DNA of 64,000 nucleotides from an uncultured Bryobacterales bacterium (GCA_951813605.1 OX638379.1:4476062-4540061); one strand, 5' to 3'; positions 28,761 through 38,574 are shown, numbered from the stretch's first letter. The notes: generated by a model from the sequence alone, not told the origin. Made by a program: numbers and translations.

Positions 28761-29183
28761 CCTCGGGGTCGGCACGGCAGGCTCCATTGCTCGCCTCCTT
28801 GTTGGACGACCCTTACGATCCAGTTCCGTTCGGCGCCGCTCGGCCGATGCGGACGCTGCCCTAACCTGCGGCTTCTTGGATCCTCCCGACAGGCGGCGAG
28901 CGGCAGCGGCTCAGATTGTCCGATCGTGGAGACCGCGTTCCTGCGACCGACATTGGCACCAGACCCTGTTTCCGCTGCCAGCAGCGCTCGCGTGAGAATG
29001 GCGAGGTGAGCTTCTCGGCCGGGAACAGCCCAGCTTCTTGCCGATTGGCGCAGCATTTGGGATCCGGTCAATAGAGCTCTTTGGTACCATTCCGCTAGTT
29101 CGATGCGGGGCCCTCTTCCACTACGTATGTCTTGGAGAGGCTTGGCCCGGGCGTCTCGACGCCCGGCTCATGTGGGCGCAGAG
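28761..29183. other. Intergenic, no intact gene
   Basis: This may include unrecognisable remains of the TonB-receptor pseudogene. It holds the promoter region of the following DUF1592 gene, but no box could be picked with confidence. Confidence 0.35.
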
Positions 29184-31268
29184 ATGATGCACAGCATGTT
29201 TCGTCCATTTGCAGCGGGTTGCCGGTCAGTCTGCTTTGCGGCGGTGACGTTTTGCATGCTGCCCAACCTTGAGGCGGCCGAGCGAGATGTCCTGACGAAC
29301 ATTCTGCAGCCGGTATTTCGACAGAGCTGCGTCAAGTGCCACGGCGCCCACGGTAGTCCAAGCGGGAAAGTCAACCTGTTTGAATTACGAAGTGCCGCAG
29401 ATCTCACGAAGAATCCCGAACTGGTCCGGGATCTCGTCAAAGCCCTCGACTCCGGAATAATGCCGCCGGGTGGCGAGCCGCCATTGGCTCTGAAGAGGCG
29501 CCAGCAGCTGGTGGCCGAGCTGCGGGGATTGCTGCACGATGCCGTCAGCGCCCAAACTGCGTTTCCGCGCACGCCGATCCGGAGAATGAACCGCTTCCAG
29601 TACAACAACGCCGTCCAGGACCTGTTCGAGTTGCAAGTGGACGTCTTCGCGCTGCCGGAACGGATGGCGAGAGCGTATGGCTACTTTCGCCCCGAGACCG
29701 GCAAGATGCCCGAACTCCTCAAAGCTGGCAGCCGCCCTCTGGGCAAGTCGCAGCTGATCGACAAGCGACTGGCCGGCGTCGCCCCGTTTCCGCAGGATCT
29801 CCGGGCAGAGCACGGCTACGACAACCGCGGAGATCACCTCACGCTGTCGCCGCTATTGCTGGAGTCGTTTCTTATCCTCAGCAGGTCAATTATCGAGAGC
29901 CAGGACTTCAACGAAAAGACCTGCGCGGCCTGCACGCAACTCTTCGCGCCGCCACCAGGACTCGAAGCCACTCGAGTCACAGTCAGGGAATCGTTGCGCG
30001 GCTTCCTGACGCGGGCGTTTCGTCGGCCGATTGAGGACGCTGTGCTGGATCGATATACGGACTACGTCATAGCGCGAATCGAGTCCGGCGGGTCGTTTGC
30101 CGACGGCATGAAAGCCGCCGCCTCGGCCGCCCTGTCGTCCCCGCGTTTCCTCTATCTCTATGAACGCGCAGGCGCCAGCGACACGGCGGAGCGGCTCGAC
30201 GATTTCGAATTGGCATCGCGTCTGTCGTTTTTCCTCTGGGGCAGCATTCCGGACCAGATGCTGCTGGATTTGGCCGCCGAAGGAAAACTTCACGACTCCG
30301 CCGTGTTGCTCCAGCAGGCGGATCGAATGTTGAAGGACGCTCGTCTGAAGCGCTTTTGCGACAGCTTCCCGACACAATGGCTGCAGCTGGAGCGTATCGT
30401 GTCCTCGGTTCCCGACCGGCAACGCTTCCCTGAGTTCTACTTCGCTAAATTCCGCGCGAGCATGCACATGATGCTGGAGCCCTTGCTGCTCTTCGAGGCG
30501 ATCCTGATCGAAGACCGCTCGATTCTAAAACTGGTGGACTCCGATTTCAGCTATCGCAGCGAACTGCTGGAGTCTTGGTATCGAGACGGCACTCGCCCCG
30601 CCAAGGTCCCGCCGGTTGCCATTCCGTTTCGCCGCGTTCCCGTGACGGACCGGCGGCAGGGTGGCGTGATTACCAACGCAGCCGTCATGACCATGACCTC
30701 GAACCCCGTGCGGACACAACCCATCACGCGGGGTGCCTGGATCGCCAGCGTCATTTTCAACGACCCACCCGAACCGGCGCCTGCAAACGTGCCCCCGCTA
30801 CCGCAGGAGGATGACCCTGGCGCGGAGACTAGCCTTACGCTGCGGGACCGCTTCGAAGCGCATCGCACGCAAGAGGAATGCGCAAGCTGCCATGCCAAGC
30901 TCGATCCGCTGGGGTTTGCACTGGAAAACTACGGTCCGACCGGACTGTGGCGCGAAACGTATAGCAGTGGCCGCACGGTGGATGCGGACGGCGTTCTTTT
31001 TGGACGACACAAGTTCACCAACATCGTCGAGTTCAAGGACGCGATCCTAGGCGACAAGGACCGCTTTGCGCGCGCCTTCGCGGCGCACCTGCTTGCGTTC
31101 GCATTAGGGAGGCAAGTGGACGCTTCGGATGAGCCGGCTCTTGATCGCATCGTGCTGGAATCCGCACGTGCCGGCTACAGAATCCAGCACATGATCAAGC
31201 AGATTGTGCTCAGCGATCCGTTTCTGCGCAAGTACAATCCAAGTAAGCTGGGGAGACGAGTGCCCTAA
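29184..31268 (+). CDS. DUF1592-type cytochrome c protein, short form
   Basis: About 694 residues from ATG 29184 (second ATG at 29187, third at 29196; choice uncertain). A signal-like stretch (SVCFAAVTFCMLPNLEA) precedes the haem site CVKCH near residue 50. There follow the SGIMPPGGEPPL motif of planctomycete-type cytochromes, DUF1587 (RRMNRFQYNNAVQDLFEL), DUF1592 (RAFRRPIEDAVLDRYTDYV, ASRLSFFLWGSIPD), DUF1588 with a second haem motif CASCH and DPLGFALENYGPTGLWRE, and DUF1585 at the end. It lacks the inserted beta region that the 5.35-kb paralogue has between DUF1587 and DUF1592. It is followed 13 bp later by a DUF1552 gene, so the gene order is reversed relative to the first pair. Confidence 0.9.
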   Translation: MMHSMFRPFAAGCRSVCFAAVTFCMLPNLEAAERDVLTNILQPVFRQSCVKCHGAHGSPSGKVNLFELRSAADLTKNPELVRDLVKALDSGIMPPGGEPPLALKRRQQLVAELRGLLHDAVSAQTAFPRTPIRRMNRFQYNNAVQDLFELQVDVFALPERMARAYGYFRPETGKMPELLKAGSRPLGKSQLIDKRLAGVAPFPQDLRAEHGYDNRGDHLTLSPLLLESFLILSRSIIESQDFNEKTCAACTQLFAPPPGLEATRVTVRESLRGFLTRAFRRPIEDAVLDRYTDYVIARIESGGSFADGMKAAASAALSSPRFLYLYERAGASDTAERLDDFELASRLSFFLWGSIPDQMLLDLAAEGKLHDSAVLLQQADRMLKDARLKRFCDSFPTQWLQLERIVSSVPDRQRFPEFYFAKFRASMHMMLEPLLLFEAILIEDRSILKLVDSDFSYRSELLESWYRDGTRPAKVPPVAIPFRRVPVTDRRQGGVITNAAVMTMTSNPVRTQPITRGAWIASVIFNDPPEPAPANVPPLPQEDDPGAETSLTLRDRFEAHRTQEECASCHAKLDPLGFALENYGPTGLWRETYSSGRTVDADGVLFGRHKFTNIVEFKDAILGDKDRFARAFAAHLLAFALGRQVDASDEPALDRIVLESARAGYRIQHMIKQIVLSDPFLRKYNPSKLGRRVP

Positions 31269-31281
31269 CCCGGCCAGTTTC

Positions 31282-32637
31282 ATGCGAATCACGTCCAGAC
31301 GGTCGTTTCTTCGAGGAGCAGGCGGCACCGTACTCGCCCTGCCTTGGCTCGAGAGCATGGCGATGGCAGCACGGCCATCAAAGACGTCCGGGCAAAAACC
31401 GCCCCAGCGCCTAGGCTTCTACTATGTGCCGATTGGCGTCGTGCGTCGCGGCTTCTTCCCGGGCGAGCGGCATGCCGGCCTGCCGGCCTTCAACGGTGAC
31501 TTCAGCGCGGTCGCGGAGAGCAAGACCCCTGTTGGCTCCCACGAGATCGAGCTGACGCCCACGCTGGATCCGCTCGAGCGGGTCAAGCAAAAGGTCGCTC
31601 TGATCACAGGGCTGGACCGCACGTTCCAAATCGGCACCGACGTTCACGCGCAGTGCGCCTCTTGCTTCCTGAGCAGCGCCGCACCATTTACCGTCACATC
31701 CTCCGCCTGGCCGCTGGAACGCACGCTCGATCACATCGTCGCGGACGAAGTCGGACACGCGACACCTTTCCGCACTCTGGAATTGAGCTGCAACAGCCAT
31801 CGGGACAATGTGGAGTCGATTTACTTTGACAACATTTCGTGGTATGGGACTGGGCACGTCGCGCCGTCGATTCGCGACCCGCGAAAGGCTTATCGCAGGT
31901 TGTTTGGCACGCAAGAAGTTCAGGAGTTTCGCAACATTACCGACCTCGTGCTTGAGGACGCCCGCTCGCTGCAACGGGAACTTGGGCACGCCGACCGCGA
32001 CAAGTTTGCGGAGTACTTCGATTCCATTCGCACCATCGAAGAGCAGATGGACAAACTCGAGCGCATGAAGAGCGAGTTGGTCGAGGTCTCGCTCACCGAG
32101 CCTCCCGAAGCGTACTTGCCGCGCGGGGCGTACATCCGCCTCATGGGAGATCTGATGGTCGTTGCACTCCAGACAGGCCTGACGCGAGTTGCCACGCTGA
32201 TGGTAGGCCCCGAGCGTTGGAACACGCCCTTCATGTTCGAGGGCCTTTTCGACAAGCCAGTCAGCCATCATCTGGCATCCCATGAGCAGCAACGATACGG
32301 GGACCAACTGCTGAAGATCGATCGGTTCCACATGCAGCAATTCGCGTATATCGTCGAGAAAATGGACGCTATCCAGGAAGCCGACGGCTCGACGTTGCTC
32401 GACAATACGATGTTCACTTACGGCTCCGGCCTTGGTGACGGAGCAACCCATCAATACAACGATCTTCCGATCGTCGTGGCGGGCTCGGGTGCAGGACAAC
32501 TCAAGATCGGCCAGCACCTGCGTTGTTCGGATGGGACCCCCTTGGCTAATCTCTGGCTCACGCAGGCTCACGTCATGGGCGTTAAGCTTGATCGCTTCGC
32601 GGACAGCACCGGGGTGGTTCCTCAGTTGCTTTCGTGA
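31282..32637 (+). CDS. DUF1552 domain protein, Tat-exported
   Basis: 451 residues from ATG 31282; the upstream frame lies inside the DUF1592 gene. The leader SRRSFLRGAGGTVLALPW has the twin-arginine motif. Conserved parts include LGFYYVPIGVVRRGFFPG, ITGLDRTFQIGTDVHAQCAS, TRVATLMVGPERWNTPF and FTYGSGLGDGATHQYNDLP. It pairs with the DUF1592 protein just upstream, and the two pairs in this window are clearly paralogous cassettes. No enzymatic role is known for the family. The linked cytochrome suggests a periplasmic or surface redox function. Confidence 0.88.
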   Translation: MRITSRRSFLRGAGGTVLALPWLESMAMAARPSKTSGQKPPQRLGFYYVPIGVVRRGFFPGERHAGLPAFNGDFSAVAESKTPVGSHEIELTPTLDPLERVKQKVALITGLDRTFQIGTDVHAQCASCFLSSAAPFTVTSSAWPLERTLDHIVADEVGHATPFRTLELSCNSHRDNVESIYFDNISWYGTGHVAPSIRDPRKAYRRLFGTQEVQEFRNITDLVLEDARSLQRELGHADRDKFAEYFDSIRTIEEQMDKLERMKSELVEVSLTEPPEAYLPRGAYIRLMGDLMVVALQTGLTRVATLMVGPERWNTPFMFEGLFDKPVSHHLASHEQQRYGDQLLKIDRFHMQQFAYIVEKMDAIQEADGSTLLDNTMFTYGSGLGDGATHQYNDLPIVVAGSGAGQLKIGQHLRCSDGTPLANLWLTQAHVMGVKLDRFADSTGVVPQLLS

Positions 32638-32964
32638 CTGCAATCGGCCGTCTATCGTCTTTCTGGACAGCCTGACGCTCACCGCAGGAACGACTTAGCG
32701 GTGATTCGCTCGAGGACGCTTCTAGCTTCCGCCCAGGCAATTCGCCGTGCCTGCGCCTCTTGGCCGTACCGCCAGGTTGCGGCTAACGGTGGAGGGTCGG
32801 CCAACTTCCGACTCCGTCCGGCGGTTCGTTGAGATCGCCTCGCGGAGTCGCGACGCTGACCAGAGCCTCGTCGATACGTTCGGCATGCGTGGGCCGGCCG
32901 AGTCAGTCGCCTGTGGAATTGCAGCGATCGGACGCCCTATAATGCGACCGCAGGTTGTTCGGCC
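32638..32964. other. Intergenic, no gene seen
   Basis: This 327-bp spacer before the amidohydrolase gene presumably carries its promoter. No clear -35/-10 pair or hairpin was identified. Confidence 0.4.
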
Positions 32965-34242
32965 GTGAGGATGCACACTCGTCGCGAATTCCTTCTCCAC
33001 TCGGTGGGACCGCTTGTCGTTGGGGCTGCCGCATCCACTCTAGAGCAGCTTCTGTCCGCGCAGAGTCGCGGCCGTTCCTATCGCTACGATCTCGTCGTCA
33101 AGGGCGGCCAGGTCGTTGATCCTTCTCAGGGCCTGTCCGCCCGGCGTGATGTCGCCGTCTCCGGATCGAAGATCTCTAGGTTGGCTGACTCGATTCCGGA
33201 GGCCGACGCGCTCCATGTGATCGACGCGACCGACCGCATTGTGACGCCCGGCTGGATCGATATCCACGTCCACGTCTACGATGGCGTAGCGCCGCTCGGA
33301 ATTCCGGCCGACCCCAACTGCATTGCCAAGGGCGTGACCACGGCGGTAGACGCCGGCTCGGCGGGAGCGCATACATTCCCGGGACTTCGGAAATACGTAA
33401 TCAACGTTTCCGATACCCGCATACTCGCCCTGTTAAATATTTCGGTTGTCGGCCAGTCGACACTTTCCCAGGACAATCCCTGGGGCGAGCTTCTTGATTT
33501 GCGCTACGCCAACGCCGATCTGGCCGCGAAAACGATTGAACGCCACCGCGACGTCATCGTCGGCGTGAAGGTGCGGCTCACACGCAATATCGCGGGAGAG
33601 CACGATCTCGAGGTCTTGCGACGCGCTCGCACGGCAGCGGATGCTGTCGGGCTCCCGGTGATGATCCATATCGGAGGATCGCACTCCACGGTCGCCGAGA
33701 TCCTCGACTTGGTGAAGCCGGGCGACGTGATCACTCACAGCTTTCGAGGAGGAGAGGGCGGGATCCTCGACCCGCAGGGACGCGTACACGATGAGGTGCT
33801 GGAAAAAGTCGCTTCTGGCGTCCATCTCGATATTGGACACGGCGCGGGCAGCTTTTCGTTTGACACAGCGGAAAAAGCTCTGGAGCAGGGTTTGAAGCCG
33901 GGTACGATTTCCAGCGATGTCCACCAGTTCAACGTGCACGGGCCGGTGTTCGATCTGGCCACAACCGTCTCCAAGTTCTTGCATCTGGGGCTCACTCTGG
34001 AGGAGGCAATCCAACGGGTCACGTTCAACCCTTCGCGGGTATTCGGGCGCTTGCATGAGCTGGGAACGCTACGGGAAGGCGCGACAGCGGATATTTCCGT
34101 CTTTGCTCTCGACCAAGGGGACTTTAGGCTGACCGACGCTCATGGGGCAACTCGCCTCGGACGTCGCGTGCTGCGCCCCGTTGCTTCGGTCAAAGCGGGA
34201 GAACTGTACGGCGCGGCTTCCATACCAACAGAACGTCTGTGA
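32965..34242 (+). CDS. Tat-exported amidohydrolase/deacetylase family metallohydrolase
   Basis: 425 residues starting with GTG 32965 or ATG 32971 (MHTRREFLLHSVGPLVVGAAA), a twin-arginine-like leader. The fold is the amidohydrolase superfamily. The first metal ligands are in IDIHVHVYDG, the bridging carboxylated Lys in VGVKVRLTR, later His ligands in MIHIGGSHS and ITHSFRGGEG, and the catalytic Asp in ISSDVHQFN. The C-terminal beta piece ends with LREGATADISVFAL, typical of this family. Relatives include deacetylases and D-aminoacylase- or dihydroorotase-like enzymes. The exact amide or ester substrate cannot be told. It is the last chromosomal-looking gene before the plasmid-like island. Confidence 0.87.
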   Translation: MRMHTRREFLLHSVGPLVVGAAASTLEQLLSAQSRGRSYRYDLVVKGGQVVDPSQGLSARRDVAVSGSKISRLADSIPEADALHVIDATDRIVTPGWIDIHVHVYDGVAPLGIPADPNCIAKGVTTAVDAGSAGAHTFPGLRKYVINVSDTRILALLNISVVGQSTLSQDNPWGELLDLRYANADLAAKTIERHRDVIVGVKVRLTRNIAGEHDLEVLRRARTAADAVGLPVMIHIGGSHSTVAEILDLVKPGDVITHSFRGGEGGILDPQGRVHDEVLEKVASGVHLDIGHGAGSFSFDTAEKALEQGLKPGTISSDVHQFNVHGPVFDLATTVSKFLHLGLTLEEAIQRVTFNPSRVFGRLHELGTLREGATADISVFALDQGDFRLTDAHGATRLGRRVLRPVASVKAGELYGAASIPTERL

Positions 34243-34447
34243 CAGCAGCGGCAAACACCGCGGGCGGCTGCGCGGATTGCACCCAGGCCTGGCTATCGAC
34301 GTGCTGCGCTGTCCCGTCGAGACGCGGATTGAAGTGGAGCCCGTCGGGCGCATCCCGGAGCGCACGGAGCGCGGTGCCAAACACCGCTTTCGCCATGCTC
34401 GTACAGACTTTACAGGCGAATACAATGGCTGCCTGCCGCTTCTAGGC

Positions 34448-34687
34448 TCACGTCCAGGAGCGAAGCGGTTCGCGACAAAGGGGGATCCATTGAGCAACTG
34501 GAGCGAACAGCTCGACCGACACGCCGCGATGCCTGCCCGAGACGCCGCGATATCGTCGGAATGCGGCCGGGCGGTGGTTTAGCAGGTGTTCGTATTCCGA
34601 AGCCCCTATGCCGCTACGTACCAGCAGCTGCATCACCTCGCCCCAGACCTCTCTTGCCCGCCTCGTCTCTTTCGACCTGCTAGCCAT
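34448..34687 (-). CDS. Small protein of the par operon, unknown function
   Basis: 79 residues from ATG 34687 (MASRSKETRRAREVWGEVMQ); ATG 34702 is also possible and overlaps the stop of the ribbon-helix-helix gene. The N-terminal half (ELLxxxSGIGASEYEHLLN-like) is basic and helical. The C-terminal part (APVAQWIPLCREPLRSW) looks like random translation and may mark the island edge, so the protein may be truncated. It is third in an operon with parA and the RHH gene. Confidence 0.4.
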   Translation of the reverse strand: MASRSKETRRAREVWGEVMQLLVRSGIGASEYEHLLNHRPAAFRRYRGVSGRHRGVSVELFAPVAQWIPLCREPLRSWT

Positions 34688-34698
34688 AGGCCTGCTCC

Positions 34699-34947
34699 TC
34701 ACCGGGAAGCTTCAAGCTCGGCGCAGCGCCGTTCGATGAAACGTCGGATCTCGTAGTTCATCCGTGTGTCGGCAATTGTGCAGGCAATCTTGAACCGGCG
34801 ATGCGTCTCACGCGGCAAGTCCACCGTGAGACGAGCCATTTTCGGTTTTTCGGTATCCTGCCCCGCCCCTCCGCGCACGAACGAGGCAATCTCCTCGGAC
34901 GTGAGCTGCTTCTTAGGTTGCGGCTTCGTCGGGTTCTTCCTAGCCAT
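34699..34947 (-). CDS. Ribbon-helix-helix partner of ParA (partition protein)
   Basis: 82 residues from ATG 34947, overlapping the end of parA by 8 bp. The first half is basic and flexible (MARKNPTKPQPKKQLTSEEI), like the N-terminal tails that stimulate ParA ATPase in ParG/Omega-type partners. The second half, ARLTVDLPRETHRRFKI followed by NYEIRRFIERRCAELE, is a ribbon-helix-helix DNA-binding fold. It would bind the repeat in front of parA (35584-35625), both to mark the plasmid and to repress the operon. This type-Ib-like arrangement is inferred from order and size; the families themselves are well supported. Confidence 0.78.
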   Translation of the reverse strand: MARKNPTKPQPKKQLTSEEIASFVRGGAGQDTEKPKMARLTVDLPRETHRRFKIACTIADTRMNYEIRRFIERRCAELEASR

Positions 34948-35566
34948 AGAATTCCTCGAGCTCCTGCATGAAAGTCGAAAACCCGCGCGCCGCGACACTA
35001 CCGGGAGACCATTCGAAAATAGTCCTGCCCATGGTGAGAGCCTCCGCGAACGGCACGCGGTTGGCTACGGAGGCCCTGAGCAATGGAATGCCGTGATCGG
35101 TCATGTGCTCGCGGATCGAGCGGCCGATGACTGTGTTCGGAATAGCACGGGAAACAAGAAACACCGATTTCAGGTTTTCTTTGTATTGCCGCGCTTCCTG
35201 AATCCGGCGCACCGTGACCTGGCTTGCCCAGTCAGAGGCCCCGGAAGCCTCCACAGGCATGTTGACCAGATCCGCTGCAATGATCACTGCTCGGCTCGAG
35301 GCCTCGGCGCGAGGCGGGCCATCGATCACAACATGGCTGTACTTGGCCGCAAGGCTTAGGATTCCCTGGGCCATGTTGGTTCGAGCAAGCTGCATGACAG
35401 GGAATGGCAGGTCGTCCCGCAACGCCGCCCAGGCACTTGCCGTGCCTTGCGGGTCAGCGTCGATCAATAGCACCCTGCCTCCGTGCCGGTGCAGATAATC
35501 AGCTGCGTGTGCGGACAGGGTGGACTTTCCAACGCCACCCTTCTGGTTGAGAAAGGCGAGAACCAA
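34940..35566 (-). CDS. parA: ParA-family partition ATPase
   Basis: 208 residues. The start appears to be TTG 35566 (MVLAFLNQ); an in-frame TAA lies ten codons further up and no ATG is available. The deviant Walker A box KGGVGKST is at about 9-16, ADPQGTASAW follows the switch region, and the Walker B is HVVIDGPP. The small size, without an N-terminal DNA-binding domain, fits type Ib ParA proteins, whose partner is a small ribbon-helix-helix protein, as found here. It would segregate a low-copy plasmid. The -10-like TATACT sits only 5 bp before the TTG, so the mRNA may be leaderless. Confidence 0.88.
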   Translation of the reverse strand: MVLAFLNQKGGVGKSTLSAHAADYLHRHGGRVLLIDADPQGTASAWAALRDDLPFPVMQLARTNMAQGILSLAAKYSHVVIDGPPRAEASSRAVIIAADLVNMPVEASGASDWASQVTVRRIQEARQYKENLKSVFLVSRAIPNTVIGRSIREHMTDHGIPLLRASVANRVPFAEALTMGRTIFEWSPGSVAARGFSTFMQELEEFYG

Positions 35567-35583
35567 GGAACAGTATATCAGTT

Positions 35584-35625
35584 TAGGCGATTACACAGAA
35601 ACACTGATCGCTGTGTAACCGCCTA
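35584..35625. promoter_or_regulatory. Inverted repeat upstream of parA: likely parS site and operator
   Basis: Arms TAGGCGATTACACAG (35584-35598) and CTGTGTAACCGCCTA (35611-35625) are inverted copies with one mismatch in 15, around a 12-bp spacer. The site starts 18 bp before the parA TTG codon and overlaps where the -35 element would be. This is the place expected for a centromere/operator bound by the ribbon-helix-helix protein. Confidence 0.65.
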
Positions 35626-35953
35626 GGAAAACGAGGCGCTCCGGTACGAGCCGGACGCAATTCCTTGACCTACAATGGGTTCCGGCGAGGCAGTAACTGT
35701 TCGTTGCTTCCGGAACGTGTTCGATAATCCCCCTTATCGGTCCGGAATGGCCGCGGGAGAACCAGCTGATGTCCGTCACCGCGCGCCTCCCAACGGAGTT
35801 CTGTGGCACGATGTGCTTAGCTAACACGGAGCCCGCCCGACACTCGGGTGCATCTCGCGAAGCCGCCGGCTGTCACCCAGGCGGGTCAGCAGCGCCGCAG
35901 TGATGTAGCGCCCCGCCCACGCGGGGGAATTGGCTGCGGCGCCTCGGGTGAGG
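35626..35953. other. Intergenic, no gene seen
   Basis: This 328 bp lies between the par operator and the ADOP stop. No convincing frame was found. A sharp rise in GC begins near 35,850, towards the permease gene. Confidence 0.4.
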
Positions 35954-38467
35954 CTACTCCGCACGAAGCGCGGTCATCGGGTCGATGCGCGCGGCGCGAC
36001 GAGCCGGCACGTAAGCCGCCGCGACACAGGCGACGAGGATCACGATACCGGCGCTCCCCCAGGTCACGACGTCGAGGGCGCCCACCCCGAACAGCATGGA
36101 GGAGAGTGCACGCGTCAGGCCGGCGGCTCCGAGCGTCCCGATTACGATGCCGATCCCCGCCGGCTGGAGCGCCGCGCGCATCGTGAGGTTAACGACCTGC
36201 GCTGGCCCGGCGCCGAGCGCCGAGCGGATGGCGAACTCGAGCTGGCGCTGGACGATCGCCTGCGTAATCACGCTGTAGACGCCGGCGACCGCCAGCACGA
36301 GCGCCAACGTCGCGAACAGGGCGATCAGCAGTGTGCCGGCGTGCCGCTGAGCCTGCGAGGCGGCAATGACCTCCTCCATCGAGCGGATGTCGGTGACGAA
36401 GGCATGCTCGTCGACATCGCGAATGCGGGCCCTCACCGCGGACACCTCGTCCAAGGGATCACGCGCCGTCCGCGCAACCAGCGTGATCGCCGATTGCGGG
36501 TAGAGGCCCTGCGGGAGGTAGACGTCGTCGGTCGGCGCCGCCTCGAGACCGCCGTAACGAACGTCGCCGGCGACCCCGACCACCGTCATCCACCATTCCG
36601 GAGCGCCGACCAGGGGACCGATGCGCTTGCCGAGCGGATTCTGCGCCGGCCAGTACCGCCGCGCAAACGACTCGCTGACGAGAATGGTGCGGTTGTACCC
36701 TCGCTCGCCCACCTCGTCCCGCGCCTCGAACTCCCGTCCGGCCACGACCGGGATCTGCATCGTCTCGAGGTAGCCCGGGCTGACGACCCGAAGACGGTAG
36801 GTCGGCGCCTCGGCACCGGACGGCGGCACGTACCCTTCGATGGTGCCGGATCCGAAGAACCCTCCGGCGGCCATCGGCACACCCTGGACCACCGCCGCGC
36901 CGGTGACCGACGGCAGCGAACGGACCGCATCGATCACCTCACGGGCGAACACGGCGTTGTGGTTCCAGTCGAACTTGTTCTCCGGCAGCGACACGGTTAT
37001 CGTCAACAGGTTGGCGGGGTTGAACCCCGTCTCCGTTTCCGCGGCGCGCAACGCGCTGCGAACGAGCAACCCCCCGCTCAACAACAGGACTACGGTCAGT
37101 GCCACTTCCGCGCAGACCAGCACGCCAACGAGCCGCGTCCGCGATGCGTCCGACGTCATTCCACGCGCATCGCGCCCGGTCAGCCGCTCGCCTTTGATCC
37201 GCACCGCCCGCAGCGCCGGCGCGACGCCGGCAATACACACGGCCGCAGCGGCGCTCACCACCGCGAAGGCCAGCACGGTCGGATTGATCGCCATTTCCTG
37301 CAACGCCGGCAGGCTCTGCGATAGCCAGGGTCTCGCCAGATCGATGGCCCACGCCGCAAAGACGACGCCCAGCCCACCGGCACCCGCGGCGAGAATCACC
37401 GCCTCCAGCAGGAACTGCCGCATGACCCGCCACCTCGGCGCACCGAGGGCGAGCCGGAGCGCGACTTCACGACGTCGGGCGACACCGCGGGCGAGGAGCA
37501 GCGTAGCGACGTTCGCGCAGGCAATCAGCAGCACCAGACACGTGCCGACCGACAGCAACACGATACCCTCGCCCGACTCTGCCGCCATCTGCTCGCGCAA
37601 GGGCACGACACGGACCTCCCAGCCGCGGTGCGCCTCCGGGTATTCTTCGGCCTGACGTCGCGCGATGGCGTCCATTTCCGCTTGGGCCAGGGCGATAGTC
37701 GCGCCAGGACGCAACTTCGCGACGACGCTGAGCAGCCGGGCTTCCTTCTCGCGCGTGTCGGTCGGCCCGACGAACCGCGGCACCCAGAAGTCGATCGCGT
37801 CGATGACAGTGGCGACGCCGAGCTCGAAATCGGCCTCGAGCGGGGGAAACCGGACGGGTGTGATGGCGACGCCGAGCACCGTGAAGCGGGTTGGACCGAC
37901 GCGGGAGAGATCCCGGACATTGAGATCGAGCGCTCCGCCGACGAGCGCTTCGTTCGCATCGAAGACACGGCGCCAGACGTCTCGGCCGAGCACCACCGTG
38001 GCAGCGCCGCGATCGTCTGCGGCAAAGGTGCGCCCGTTCACCTTCACACCGAACACCTCGAAGAACTCCGGGGTGACTTGCAGGCCACTCAGGCGAGTGC
38101 TCCGCCCGCCGTCGATCACGTCCAACGTGGCCCACCGGTAGCCCGCGATCGCTTCGAACGACATCGCCTGAAGCTGCCAATCAGCGAGCGTTCCCGCCGC
38201 CGCACGCGCGAACGGGAAGTCGGCCCGCGGTCGGACGCTGCGCAGCGTGACGAGGCGTTCGCTGTCCGGGTACGAAAGCGGCCGGAGCAGGAGCGTTTCG
38301 CTGACGCTGAAGACCGCCGTCGACGCGCCGGTCCCGAGCGCTAGGATCAGAACGGCGGCGGCGGCGAAGCCGCGGTTGCGCCGCAATTGGCGCAGGGCGC
38401 CGGCAAGGTCTTGCGTCAGGTCTTCGAGACGGCGGAAGGCGAAGACGGCGGCCCTCCAGCGGTGCAT
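35954..38467 (-). CDS. ADOP-type ABC permease (MacB_PCD/FtsX duplicated)
   Basis: 837 residues if ATG 38467 (MHRWRAAVFAFRRLEDLTQD) is the start. The frame stays open to 38626 and reads into the tail of a mobilisation gene. This is an acidobacterial duplicated orphan permease: two MacB periplasmic core domains alternate with two FtsX membrane modules. The first helix is at AAAAVLILALGTGASTAVFS, the DVRYGGLEAAPTDDVYLPQG stretch is in the second core domain, and the C-terminus YVPARRAARIDPMTALRAE is the family trademark. No ATPase gene or PadR regulator is adjacent, so the partner is elsewhere. GC content is clearly above the surrounding chromosome. The function (peptide, lipid or drug transport) is unknown. 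Confidence 0.88.
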   Translation of the reverse strand: MHRWRAAVFAFRRLEDLTQDLAGALRQLRRNRGFAAAAVLILALGTGASTAVFSVSETLLLRPLSYPDSERLVTLRSVRPRADFPFARAAAGTLADWQLQAMSFEAIAGYRWATLDVIDGGRSTRLSGLQVTPEFFEVFGVKVNGRTFAADDRGAATVVLGRDVWRRVFDANEALVGGALDLNVRDLSRVGPTRFTVLGVAITPVRFPPLEADFELGVATVIDAIDFWVPRFVGPTDTREKEARLLSVVAKLRPGATIALAQAEMDAIARRQAEEYPEAHRGWEVRVVPLREQMAAESGEGIVLLSVGTCLVLLIACANVATLLLARGVARRREVALRLALGAPRWRVMRQFLLEAVILAAGAGGLGVVFAAWAIDLARPWLSQSLPALQEMAINPTVLAFAVVSAAAAVCIAGVAPALRAVRIKGERLTGRDARGMTSDASRTRLVGVLVCAEVALTVVLLLSGGLLVRSALRAAETETGFNPANLLTITVSLPENKFDWNHNAVFAREVIDAVRSLPSVTGAAVVQGVPMAAGGFFGSGTIEGYVPPSGAEAPTYRLRVVSPGYLETMQIPVVAGREFEARDEVGERGYNRTILVSESFARRYWPAQNPLGKRIGPLVGAPEWWMTVVGVAGDVRYGGLEAAPTDDVYLPQGLYPQSAITLVARTARDPLDEVSAVRARIRDVDEHAFVTDIRSMEEVIAASQAQRHAGTLLIALFATLALVLAVAGVYSVITQAIVQRQLEFAIRSALGAGPAQVVNLTMRAALQPAGIGIVIGTLGAAGLTRALSSMLFGVGALDVVTWGSAGIVILVACVAAAYVPARRAARIDPMTALRAE

Positions 38468-38574
38468 GCCGGACAGCTTAACAGGGCGGAATGGCCGCTG
38501 AAACCCACCGCCGAGCCCGGCGGCGCGAGCGACAGCCTCGACATGCCTGGTGATCTGCCGAGTGCTGCTCTCGA

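Noticed and set aside
31411-32682. 423-codon open frame on the - strand
   Set aside because: It is antisense to the DUF1552 gene with clear family motifs; no family resemblance of its own.
35930-37324. 464-codon open frame on the + strand
   Set aside because: It is antisense to the well-supported ADOP permease and is rich in Arg/His/Gly as expected of a GC-rich shadow frame.
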